From: Symsagittifera roscoffensis
Lineage: Eukaryota > Xenacoelomorpha > Acoela > Convolutidae
Reading direction: 5' to 3'
Length of the DNA: 64,000 nucleotides
Assembly (NCBI RefSeq): GCF_963678635.1
Contig: NC_087064.1
Span: 44,313,346 to 44,377,345, forward strand
Shown here: positions 23,945 to 34,110 of the stretch, piece by piece
Layout of the letters: the number at the start of each line of letters is the position of its first letter
How positions within the stretch are numbered: position 1 is the first letter of the stretch
Position numbers and translations under genes: made by a program
Notes under the pieces: model-generated
Database searches by the model: none
The model's input: the letters and a program-made list of their open reading frames with translations, nothing else
What the model was told of the DNA's origin: nothing

Positions 23945-24525
23945 TTAAGTATATTTCTTATGTAAATATACTTGTATATTAGTATCAGAGAAGATTACAT
24001 GTATGAGCGCGTACAGTTCTCGAGGATGCAGTCGTCCTCTGTTCGGGTCGTACACGGGAAGCGAAAGCTCCTTCACATCCCTTTCTACGAGGAAGTCTCT
24101 CAACCTCTTCAAGGACAAGACTAGGTTCTCTGGGTCCACGTGCTGCTTCTCCGTCGCCCTCGTCACCAAGAAGCATAGGTATTTTCCCGGTATCTGTGAC
24201 GCCGCCGGAGGTAAGGCTGCTACGCCCCCTACTCCTGGTCTTTGCTTCCAAAGAAATTCGATGTATTTATATTCTCTCTTAAAATCTGCTGCTAACGCTG
24301 TCTTAAAACTCATGTCTGCTGTGATTGCGATTGCACATGTTCTATCCGTGAGTATGAAATCGCTGTCTGTTAGTATTATGCTACTTGAATACTCATTTGG
24401 TAAGTTAAAATATGACTCAACTACCCTCCCTATGTCAGGTTTCTTAGATTCTCCACTTGTTTCTGCTTCTAAGTCTCCTGTTTCTCTTGCTATTCTTAAT
24501 TTTTTATTATCAAGTTTTCAGTGTG
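23945..24525 (-). pseudogene. Macrodomain (A1pp)-like reading frame behind Gypsy pol
   Basis: The frame is open from just below a TGA near 24526 to 23945 (about 190 codons) and has no ATG near its start. The first internal Met is at 24313. Two stretches suggest the macrodomain fold: ITADMSFKTALAADFKREY, where the family has an A-D-x-x-M-G-x-G-I-A-x-x-FK helix, and YLCFLVTRATEK followed by LVLSLKRLRDFL, VKELSLPVYD and FSDTNIQVYL, matching the core strand-helix-strand order. Macrodomains bind or remove ADP-ribose. Here the glycines of the binding loop and the G-C-G-x-D-like loop are replaced, so activity is doubtful. It lies beyond a purine tract that could be the element's PPT, so it may be a third frame, part of a long LTR, or a captured gene. 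Function is inferred from pattern only. Confidence 0.5.
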
Positions 24526-24789
24526 GGTAAGTCCTACCCCCACTCCCCGGACAAAAATATCCATCGACGTCCCCGTCGATCGCATACCGGGTATCAAATC
24601 GAGATTGGAGGCCGGAATGAGTAGTCGCCCCTCCTGAGCAGCTCAGGAAGGATCTTCTTGTTCGGTTTTCATGTATTTTATGCTTTCACGATCTACATTT
24701 TGAATCGTGACACTGGTCTCCATTGGGTCCGACGTCATTTCGTTCAGCCATTCCAAGACACGCAGATTCGTCAAGTCTTCTTCATATGA
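24526..24789 (-). promoter_or_regulatory. Region after pol, with polypurine-tract-like sequence
   Basis: On the - strand GGGGAGTGGGGGTAGGA (about 24529-24549) looks like a polypurine tract priming plus-strand synthesis. Nearby are TCCTGAGCAGCTCAGGA, a palindrome with one central base, and ATCGACGGGGACGTCGAT, a near-palindrome. No reading frame of note. Confidence 0.4.
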
Positions 24790-26378
24790 CTACTGTTGCT
24801 CGTCGTCGAATTCGACCTCGGGTTTCGACCGGTCATCGACCCATTCATCGTCGTGATCATCGACTATGTCAATGTCTTGTGACACAGTTATTTCTTCTAG
24901 ACCCACTACTTCTTCCCCTATCTTCTTTAGGTCTATCCTGTCCTCTACAAAATCTTCGCCGTAAGGGTTATATTTCTTTTTGGATCTTCCTGTCATTCTG
25001 ACGAGTCTGTATCGTGAACGGAAGATCCGGTTCCAAGTTCTTAGGAACCTCCCTTTGTTCAGGGTCCTGCCAGTCCTCCTCTGCATAGGGTAAAGTTTCA
25101 TCGTCCGCTTCAATCACGTCATTTGGATCCAAGTCCAGTGGTGCACTTGCTCCTTCCTCTATGACCTCATTTCCATCGTTCTTTTCCCTGGTGCCCTTCT
25201 CATTGACCTCACAAGCAGGGTCCATCATTAGATAATCCCCTTCTTCCATGTCTGCAGTTATACACCAGTCTTCTGTCGATGGATTGTGTGGCTTAATATT
25301 TTCGTAAGGAGCGGTTCGGCCAATACTCAGTCTATAAAAGCGTCCCTCCTGGTGCACACCCGTAATCATGAAGGGTCCCCTCCACGTTTTTAGGAGCTTT
25401 TTCGTCCCTTTTGGTGGTATAACGTTCTGAAATACCCATACGTAGTCTCCCACCGAGTATGCTTCTGCACCAGCTGCTTTCTTGTCGAATTTTTTCCTCT
25501 GCCTTGCCTGTGCTTGCTGAGTATTTCGTCTCCATAAATCGTTCAACTCCTGTTGACGTCTGATCACGTCCCTCACATAGACCTGTGGAGACGTTTTCTT
25601 TCCTCATACTCTGGGTAGAAAAAGGTTAAGGGTAAAGAATTCTCGTGTCCAGTTAGCATCATGTGTGGACTAACTCCAGTGGTGGAGTGTTGCGTGCTAT
25701 TATAGGCTCCCATCACCTGTGGAAAGTATCTGTCCCAATCGGTCATGTACCTGGAACAATATACTCTCAGCATCGACACTAACGTCCTATTCTGTCTTTC
25801 CACTAAGCCATTCGTCTGGGGGTGGTATGTCGCGGAGTGAGCCTGAGCAACCTGCGAGCGTCTCATAAGCTCTTTCGCAAGCTCTCCTACGAAAGATGTT
25901 CCATTATCTGATTGAAACGTCATCGGACAACCATGTCTCGCTATCCACGTAGTGATCAGGTGGTCGCATGTCTCTTCCGCCGAGGCAGTTATGCAGTGCA
26001 CGGCCTCTGCATACTCGTGAAGTGATCTATCATGACCAGGACTTGGTTATAACCGCTGTCTGTCATGCATATCTTTTGGTGTTTTATCTGCACCACCTCG
26101 TTGAATTCAGACGACTCAATCAATTGTAAAGGAAATCGCAATTTCCTTGGATCCTTGACCTGTTGGCATGACAGGCACGCTGTTACCCACTTCTCACATG
26201 CCTTTTTCATTCCAGGACACTCAAAGCGCTTCAGGATCCTTTGATACACTTTGTCGATCCCTTGATGGCCCATCTGATCATGCGACCTGAATAATAGTTC
26301 TGTCTGATAGAGTTGCGGCAACACTATCGCGTTATACTTGTATAGGACTTTGTCTTCTTCTCTTCTCTTGCATGCCAC
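24790..26378 (-). pseudogene. Integrase of the - strand Gypsy element, frameshifted
   Basis: 26378-25989 has the HHCC zinc-binding end (H-D-Q-M-G-H, C-L-S-C) and the first catalytic Asp region ending VLVMIDHFT. After a frameshift near 26000, 26001-25573 has FQSDNGTSF (second Asp) and HPQTNGLVERQN (catalytic Glu). After another shift, 25576-24968 has the C-terminal domain with VGDYVWVF and WRGPFMITGV. An acidic tail continues in a third frame to 24790. DDE integrases insert retroelement cDNA. All three catalytic positions are readable but in different frames, so the gene is broken. The reading above 26378 is joined in frame to the linker through a TAG where the family usually has Trp. Confidence 0.85.
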
Positions 26379-26387
26379 AATCCCGTC

Positions 26388-27665
26388 CTAGTTCAAATAT
26401 AACCTCCCTTCCTTCTGCATGAAGTACTGTCTCAAGATACGATAACTATCTTCCTCGAGGTCCCCTTTATCCGGAGAACCATTCTCGATCCACTTTTTCA
26501 GGTTGCTTGTCATGCGATCGTTTCTCTGCGCCCTTAGAAGATCCGAGAGTCTGTATCTCGCCTTCAAGTACGTCTTCATGACCCTCATCTGATTATTCAG
26601 CTCATTGGGCTGGTGTGTGTCTTCTTCCATCTTAACGCACCAAATCTTCGCCAGCGGCTGTGTTTCTTGCTTGAACGGCTGAAGATCAGTCCTGACTACC
26701 TCTTTTTGTGGCAACAGACTTATCGAACGTTTCGATACAGCTATTGTCTCCAAATCATCCGCTGCGTTGTCAAAGACTCTTTTGCTTGGTATAAGGTAGC
26801 GATCACTGTCAGGATCTTGGTACACCTCTCTGTCTAGATCCTTTTCACGAGTTTCCACTAGTAGTGTGTGGATCGCTAGTTCGGACAGTTCTGATCCCGA
26901 ACTCGAGTTCCTGTCTGAATAGGTGTCAATTCCTGAGTTTCGGGAATTTTCATCTATTGAAGAGGTTGTGATGGAGTCGGCACGCTCCTCCAGATCATGT
27001 CTGTGCCTTCTTCGCATCCATCTGAACTCCCCGGACAAAACCTTGTTCCCCAGGTCCTGTTTCTCATCATGAACGTTTTCATCTATCTCAGACTCCCCGG
27101 ACAAACTTTCTTGTCCCGGGTGTTGATCTTGTACTCGCTGGCTCTTCTCATCGTTCGTCTCCGCGGACAAACAATCTTGCAGCAGGTTTTGTTCTACCTT
27201 CTCACCTTCTTTATCCTAGTCCACAAAGGTAACGGTTTTCCTTCGCGTACGGCTCCCCTGTTCTTTCCGTCCGTAAGAAGTACTGGTTAAAATCTCGTGG
27301 GGTATTGAGGATACTAGTTGCTGAACTATTTTCCTACAATCCCTCTCGTTCTCTTTGTGTTGTCGTCTGGACGGCATGATCTTCACCTTCTCCCTAATTG
27401 TTAGTGATGGCACTGCTGATGACCACTCGGGGTCATCTCTGGTCACTTCTCTTTGTAACAATCCACCTAGCATCCGCATCACTTGCGGTGTGACCTGCAC
27501 CGTTTTATCCAATAATGAGAGGCTGTTTATGTTCATGCGAGAGAGTTCTTGTTGGACCAGGTTTGAGCGCAGCAACAGATCCAAGGGGACCGGGTCCTCC
27601 TTGGATAGGATCTTTATCTCGGCTGCTTTCTCTACAGGTAACTCAGGATGCCCTGGAATTGGATG
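26388..27665 (-). pseudogene. RNase H-integrase linker of the - strand Gypsy element
   Basis: One frame runs from about 27660 to the integrase, broken by TAG codons at about 27216-27218 and 26388-26390. It is rich in Ser, Glu and Asp and is probably disordered. Repeats of CTCCCCGGACAAA (near 27028, 27092 and, as CTCCGCGGACAAA, 27159) encode LSGE or LSAE. Part 26600-26400 (MKTYLKARYRLSDLLRAQRND) looks folded and precedes the integrase zinc domain, as in related Gypsy polyproteins. Confidence 0.65.
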
Positions 27666-27666
27666 T

Positions 27667-28432
27667 TCATCTCGTTAAGGGAAGCGCTTCATAAGATTCT
27701 TTGTCCAGAAACGAAAACCCTTTCTTTATTTCTGCCTGATTGGCTTGCTTCTGCTCCAATATTTCATAGAACTCAATTTTCTTGCTGAGGCTGTCAGCAT
27801 TTTGTTGTTTATCACGCATTCTGTGTTCGATTATCATATGGTAGCCATCCAATCTTACTATCCATCTACCAATATAACTCTGATCCATCGAGTAGGTCTT
27901 CAACCAGGATAACGCTCTGTTGTCTACGCGTAACCTTAAGGGAGCGCTCCCTAAGTATGCGCGGTATTTTTCCACATATGTGACTACTGCAAACATTTCT
28001 GCTTTTGGTGCGCCATACTTCATCTCAGTGTCACTCAAGACTTTGCTGCCATATGCAATGGGACGGAGAACTGTTCTTCCATTCCACTTTTGTTCCTGAT
28101 GCAATTTTCCTGAGATGGCTACTACCGACGCGTCTGTGTCAAGAACATACATGCCATTTTCTGTAGGCATGCCTAGTACTGGCGCTTCGCACAGTTCCCG
28201 CTTTATGTTCTCGAAGACAACCTGTGCTTCATCGTTCCATTCGAACTTCTTTCCTTTGTTGCGCACCAGCTTCTGCATTAGATACACCTTGTCTGCATAC
28301 CCTTTGATGAATTCACGGTAATAATTGGCAAACCCTAGGAAGCTCATTAGCTGTGTGTCCGTTCTCGGAGCCTTCCATGTCAACGCAGCCTCTACTCCTT
28401 CCGGAGGCTGTGTTCAATACATCTGCTTTGGA
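27667..28432 (-). pseudogene. RT C-terminal end and RNase H of the - strand Gypsy element
   Basis: The frame begins PEGVEAALTWKAPRT and passes into FLGFANYYREFIKGY, the RT connection. RNase H follows: VLDTDASVVAISG (first Asp), EMKYGAPKAEMFAV (Glu), RVDNRALSWL (Asp) and KQQNADSLSK. RNase H removes the RNA strand during reverse transcription. The RT palm with its catalytic YxDD is absent: 28432 joins directly to the fingers region. Family identity is clear, and the gene is defective. Confidence 0.85.
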
Positions 28433-29960
28433 GAGGCTCTCGTCTATTCGCGGTATCGGGTACGCATCTTTTATCGTCACCTCGTTCAAATAGCGAAAGT
28501 CGCAACAAAATCTTAGCTGCCCCTTTCTTTTTTGCCATTACCACCCTGCAAGCCCACGGCGATTTCGAGGGTTCTATCATGTCGTATTCGAGCAGCATTT
28601 CAATTTCCGCTCGGCACGCTTCCGACTTGTGTGGCGTCATTCGTCTCGCGCCTTCTCTGTGCGGAACGGCACCTTCTTCTAGTTCAATTTCGTGTTCGAC
28701 GAAGTTACAGCAACCGATATCCGCTTTATGTTTTGAAAATACATCTGCGTTCCGATTTAAGAGGTCCCGCAATTTCTTGAAATCTCCCTCACCTATTTTC
28801 CCTTTTAAATGTTCTATCACTGGCAAAACCGGTTGGTCAGATTCTAGTTCATATGACGAGGGGCGTTCCGGAAAGTTCGAGCAGCTCGATAAGCCGTCGT
28901 CCGTTTCGGATTTCATTGAAAACAATTTATGAATAGATTTTAATTCATTAATTCTCTTCAAAATTTTATCTTTATTTGCATGATAAGGACAGTCTTTCAC
29001 ACTATGTTTCTTCAAGTTTTGTGTCTCCTCATAGTCGGTCCTCATCGGCAAAGCGTAACCAAGCTTCTTTCCACGCTGGATTGAAACCGTGGTGTCCAGT
29101 GTGTTCAATAACACACTGACACACAGTCCGTTTCGCGTTACCGAGAAGCTCCAGCCTAAAATCACTGAGCTTTGACTATTTGGATTCGGTACCAAACAAA
29201 ACTGTTTACTATCACTTAACGAATTCAAATTGCTCATTCTAAAAATTGCTACCACAGCCTGCCCTGGCTGCAGTTTTACTTTTCTGTCTAAAAAAATTGG
29301 TACCTTGTTTTCGTCTGTTATTATCATATTAATTGGTTTCTTAACATAATTCCGGTCCGGGTTTCTAATCCGTAACAGACCATTATTCAAATCAATCATC
29401 ACGTCAAAATTCCTGACAAAATCTCTGCCCAAGATGAATTGGTCGGCGTCGTCTAAATTCTCTACTACCAGGAAGCTCATCCATAGATCTCGTCCTCCCA
29501 TGTGGAGAACTGTAATCGGCTTTCTTCCGGCTACGTAAATCGCCCCTCGATTGGCGGCGGCCAGTCGGAGATTCGTTGGAATCAGATCTTCCCTCGTGAA
29601 GCCCATTCTTTCCCAAGTTTTTATTGGCATCACACTCACTACCGCTCCTGTGTCCAGAAGCCCCGTGACTCCAATTTTTGTTCCGTTGGTGTCGAGCAGA
29701 TGTGCGGTCACATCTGCTTCATACCCAATGTGTACTGCATCTTGTTCCATCATGGCGTCATGGCCTATCCTGCGGACTTTGAGTTCCTCCTCACCCAAAT
29801 AGATCTGCCCTATCTGGTCACTGTCTGTTGTTACATAAGTCCTAGTGTAGATACTGATCCCATCCACGTTCAGCATCACTTGATACGGCCCATAGACCTC
29901 CAGGTAGCGTCCATGAAGTTTCTTTGTGCGAGGGCCACCCGTTGTTAGTAGTGCTTGCAC
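28392..29960 (-). pseudogene. Aspartic protease and RT N-terminus of the - strand Gypsy element
   Basis: 29960-28392 holds a retropepsin: GLLDTGAVVSVMP (catalytic DTG) and FILGRDFVRNFDV (flap/dimer part). It then holds the RT entry HKSEACRAEIEMLLEYDMIEPS, continuing SPWACRVVMAKKKG. A single-base shift follows; the true frame then reads DFRYLNEVTIKDAYPIPRIDESLSKA before the deletion junction at about 28430. The protease cleaves Gag-Pol in assembling particles. The protease core has no internal stop, so it is the best preserved enzyme of this copy. Confidence 0.85.
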
Positions 29961-30606
29961 AGCTCTCGACTCAGTGCGTGGCTCACCTGCCTCAGATAAT
30001 CTGCATATGTGTCCAAATGCATCAAAGTGAACTCGGATGGTTCACTCAGATTTCTGATTACCTGGTGTCCAGCCACTGAAATTATCGAATGTATCTTGCT
30101 TCCTTGTGGCACCATGCCGAACCTCTGACCGGAGATCACCTTAAGTTTCATGCTCAAACTGCTTGGTGTTTTAGTCTCCTCGACCTCCGTTGATTCGAAG
30201 GTATTCAGTTGCTCCTGTAGTTTCTCATTCTCCTGTTCGAGTTTCACTTTTTGTTCGATCTCTTTCGTCACCAGTTCCTGCTGCACTCTATTTAGAGCAT
30301 CCCTCGCGGCTGCCCTATAATGCCCTATAAGTCATCGGCCGCAGTCACTGGTTCCGGTTCACGTGTCTCTCCAGTTACCGCTTGCATTTTTTTCGTCGCC
30401 AGCTCTTGAGGCTTGTCTTTTCTGCGTGCCTCCGCTTCACTCAACAGGCGAGCCTTGCTGGCTTTCACTCCTGACAAAGCTTCTTCATGCCTTGGATGCT
30501 TGATGTCTGCCACTGCATCCCAGAATTGCGGACAATCTGATTTAAAATGACCTTCCAAGTTGCAAAAGAAACACCGCGGGCCGAAATTCGCAATTACTCC
30601 TCTCAT
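29945..30606 (-). pseudogene. Zinc knuckle and coiled-coil segment of the - strand Gypsy element
   Basis: 30606-30325 starts with an ATG overlapping the Gag stop (ATGA) and has a CCHC knuckle, CFFCNLEGHFKSDC, which binds genomic RNA in nucleocapsid proteins. 30286-29945, in another frame, is helical and charged (KLEQENEKLQEQLN) and leads into the protease frame. The frame changes are either decay or a -1 shift at the ATGA overlap. Confidence 0.7.
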
Positions 30607-32252
30607 GAAATCCTCATGGTCCTCATGGAGCGTCTCTTGTCCATATCATCCCTCGGTTTGTACCAATTGTTCCCTTGGTTTGCTGGTCCGTTGTTAAAAT
30701 TGCCATAATTGTTCTTATAATAACCAGATCTCGAAGGAGGTTTCAATAAAAGATATTCTTTTGACTTGAGCCTCAACTCCTCTGGTGTTGGCGCATTGGT
30801 TGATAGTGGTGTGTAATGCATTGCCAGCATTGTCCGAAGTTCATCATTCTTCACACCATCGATGAATTTTGAGGCTACTGCCAGGTTCATCCTTCGGTTT
30901 GACTCATCCGGTTGGCTGCGTCTTCTCAGTATTTCCAAGTCGTCTAGAAACTTGTCTATCGTTTCATCCTCTCGTTGCCTCCGTTTCTCGAAGCGCATCA
31001 TCGCCTGGTGCCCCTGCACCCCTGATCCAAAACGGTTTAACAAGATTTCGAAGATTTTCTCGGATGTGTCACGTTGATAATGCTTCTTGGCCATGGCACA
31101 GTTCAGGGCTGTCCCTTCTAAGTTGCTGGTGAGCGCACTGCATTCTTGTCTTTCCGACAAGTCCTCTTCCTCGAAATGCAGTTTCATTACCTCTATCCAG
31201 GTATCAATACAGCCATCAGATTCGTCTTTATAGCATCTTGGTTTCCTAAAGACTCTTCTGGACTTCTCACTGCGTTCATTGGTTCTGGATAACCTTGTAA
31301 GGAATGTCTCCAAAGACCTGTTTAGGGCTTCAAAGGCTGTGGCCATTGCCGTAGCATCCCTTGAGTGTTCCGCCTGAGTGTCCTCACACCTTGTCAAAGG
31401 CTCTGTATTCGGTGCATCCCTGCAATCTGAATCGCCGTGAGTGTTTCGCCCTTGGCCCACATGACTCCTCCCTGGGCTCGCATATCTCCTGTTACCGGAA
31501 TCACTTCTGCCAGTCGCATGTGTGCCTTGCGTTGGTCGTTCGTTAGAGGTCTGTCTGTTCCCCGTTGAACTTGCTCTACTGTTCGGGCCCCATGTTCTAT
31601 TATCCCTTGTGGCATAGCCTCATGAACTGCCCCTACCTCTAGTGGATCCATATGTCCTCCTCCTTTGATGGTCATTGAATTTCACCTTCGGCTCCCTGCT
31701 GGGACCTCCCGAGTTCGGTTCCCCTTCTTTTTGTCCACTCTTGCTGCCTAGTAGCCCGTCCAACCTATCAATGATAGCCTGAGTTCGCCTCTCTACCATC
31801 GCATCTATCTTTGTGTCAAGAGTCCCAAGAGACTGCTCTTGCTGAATTCTTAACTTCTCCATGTCGTCTCTTAAGCGTAACTCTCTCTGTTCCGCTTCTC
31901 TTGTCATTCGCGACAAGTTCTTCGCTATGTGCTCGTCCGTTCTTTCTTTCAAGCGTTTTTCGCTCCTACCAACTTCTTGTCTATTGCGGTTAATTTCTTC
32001 CCGTAGACTTTCTCTCTCAATGTGAACTGCTCTTTCTAGTTCACTCATTCTTAAGGACAACTGTTCGTTTTCTTCTCCTATACTGCCCACTATGTTGTTC
32101 AAGGCTTCTTCTAATGCTGCCCCGTTATCCACGAGTGGCGTCACTAGTGGCGGTGAAGCCCTGTCGGTCCCAGGTAGCTTCGTGCTGGTCGAGATTCGGG
32201 CCTTGACTCTCTGCCTCGACGTCTTTTCATTATCCACTTCAGGATCCGCCAA
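30603..32252 (-). pseudogene. Gag of the - strand Gypsy element (one in-frame TGA)
   Basis: A single frame runs from 32252 to 30603, broken by TGA at 31620-31622 where CGA (Arg) is likely ancestral. The N-terminal half is a long predicted coiled coil (about 32090-31760). The C-terminal half is a capsid-like Retrotrans_gag domain (DTWIEVMKLHFEEEDL, NCAMAKKHYQ, FEILLNRFGSG). Gag forms the particle shell. The internal ATG at 31460 is not needed as a start. Confidence 0.8.
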
Positions 32253-33030
32253 TGCCCAGCCCTTTGTTTCTACTCTCCCCAGTTTGCGGCTCTGAATTTG
32301 TCATAATCGCGAAGCATCTCGACTGGCCCGGTGTGTTTACCTCTTTGCTTATCGTTCTCACCACACCAAATTTGTCCATGGTTCCAGTCTCTCTTTCGAC
32401 GTATGCCTCATTCTCCTGGGTCGAACTATTGAGGCTGACTTGAGACCCAAAGTCCACTTGCTCTTCTTCGTCCTCCTCCTCCTCCTGGGATTCACCTTCA
32501 TTTCCTGTGCCCACTCCCATGGTGAATGGAAAGATGTTTCCTAAGGTGTTCCTCATGCTTTCTGAGAACGATGAGGACGTTGTTTGTTTCTCAGTCCCGC
32601 CTGCCATCATGGTGTTGTCTGTTGGAGATCTTCTAGTTGCCACTATTTCAGTTGAAATGTCGGACAGTTCCGACATCTCCTCTCGATCCAATGTCCCGGT
32701 GGAAGTGGCCAAATCATGGCCTTGTTCTACCGGAGTCGATTCACTCGCCAGCCATCTGCCTCTCCCTTCCAGTCCATGTACTTCCTGGTTGTCATTCATG
32801 GCCTGGTCCGTATTGACCTCCACTTCTAACATTTCTTTTCTCTCTTCTGAGATCTTCTGACTCCTCGTTTCAACCATTCTGCCTGAAACCGTCTCCCCTT
32901 TGTCGGTCCTGGCTCGTTTGATCCACTCCACAAAAGGGTCGGTCATTGTTTTTCTTTGCTTTTTAGGTATGAATTTCCCAGAGCTATCACCTCGTTTATG
33001 TATCCTTGACTTGTCTAGACTCATTCTCAA
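32239..33030 (-). pseudogene. N-terminal Gag-region frame of the - strand Gypsy element
   Basis: 263 codons from ATG 33030, low-complexity and acidic (SQEEEEDEEEQVDFG), with no recognised domain. It overlaps the Gag frame by 14 bases in another phase, so it is either the Gag N-terminus cut off by a frameshift or a separate first ORF. Confidence 0.55.
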
Positions 33031-33792
33031 TTTGTCATTTCTTAATGCCTATACACTCAATTCGATTGCTAGTGACTTTATAGTTTGACTATCAATAATA
33101 ATGACACAACACAATAAATTTCACAAGATTCTACTAAATAGTGACCACGAATCCCTGTATGTTATCAGAGTACAGTTTGTATATAATTTATTCACACTAA
33201 CCGATTATCGGTCGTAAGATTTGAGAACTAGCACAATATGATGTTGTCAGTCAATTTAAAAGATTGTGTACTCACTACCTAATCAAGCACAAATTATGTT
33301 GATTTAAAATCAAAAACAAAAAAATATATAATGACAGAATATGAAGACCTCTATAAAAAAAACGTATGTGTATTGTACTTTTAGTCGTTCGCAGTACAAT
33401 AGTCGAACTTATATTTTAAAGAAAAAGTTTTCCCTGCTTGGTGCTGCACCAAACAGACAAAACTTTGAAGGCAGTAATTTTCTCAAGTGGGCGTCTATTG
33501 CACCCACCGAGTACTGTGTTACCTATCTGCCTTCGGACTGCACGAGCTAGACCTACTAAAATCCTCAGGGCCGTCACTTTTCACAAAAACGTATTGGGTT
33601 TCAATCTACACCAATGAATTACGCTCTTTTTAGTTTGGATTTAGTGTAGCGAATATCCGAGTTCGGACCTGTTTTGTTTTGGTCTGGTTTTTATTGAAAG
33701 GCAAGTTACCAGTGCAGTCACTGATTCCTAGCCTGTCTGCTAATAACCTAATACCTCTCACTGTAGTCTTTCTTCTGTTTAGCTAAGTCCTT
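33031..33792. other. Non-coding stretch upstream of the - strand Gypsy frames
   Basis: AT-rich. It would contain the 5' leader and LTR of the - strand element, but no primer-binding site or TG...CA-bounded repeat matching 23.9-24.5 kb could be recognised. No gene is seen. Confidence 0.5.
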
Positions 33793-34110
33793 TAATAAAA
33801 TAATACCCCTCCGGATTGGCAAAAATAGGACCCTTCCGGACTGGCAAAATTGAGACCCCTTCGGATTGGCAAAATTTAGACCCCTCCGGATTGGAACCCC
33901 TCTGAGTTAGCAAATGTAAGACCCCTCCGGATTGGGACCCCTCTGAGTTAGCAAATATAAGACCCCTCCGGATTGGTAGCCCTCTGAGTTAGCAAATATA
34001 AGACCCCTCAGGATTGGGACCCATCTGAGTTAGCAAATATAAGACCCCTCCGGATTCGGACCCCTCCGAAATTTGAAAAATTTTTGACCCCTCCGGATTG
34101 GGTGCCCTCT
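33793..34110 (+). repeat. Tandem repeat built on GACCCCTCCGGATTGG
   Basis: About nine copies of ACCCCTCCGGATTGG or variants (CCTTCCGGACTGG, CCCTTCGGATTGG). Most alternate with CTCTGAGTTAGCAAAT to make units of roughly 40 bp. Confidence 0.85.

Larger units (their letters stand above)
23881..33030 (-). mobile_element. Decayed Ty3/Gypsy LTR retrotransposon with extra macrodomain-like frame
   Basis: Reading leftward from 33030: N-terminal Gag-like frame, Gag, zinc knuckle, aspartic protease, start of RT, end of RT with RNase H, linker, integrase with C-terminal domain, then a macrodomain-like frame. The left border is placed at about 23881, where satellite sequence ends. The right border is uncertain. 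I could not find a pair of LTRs. Numerous frameshifts, amber codons and an RT deletion make it non-autonomous. Confidence 0.8.
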
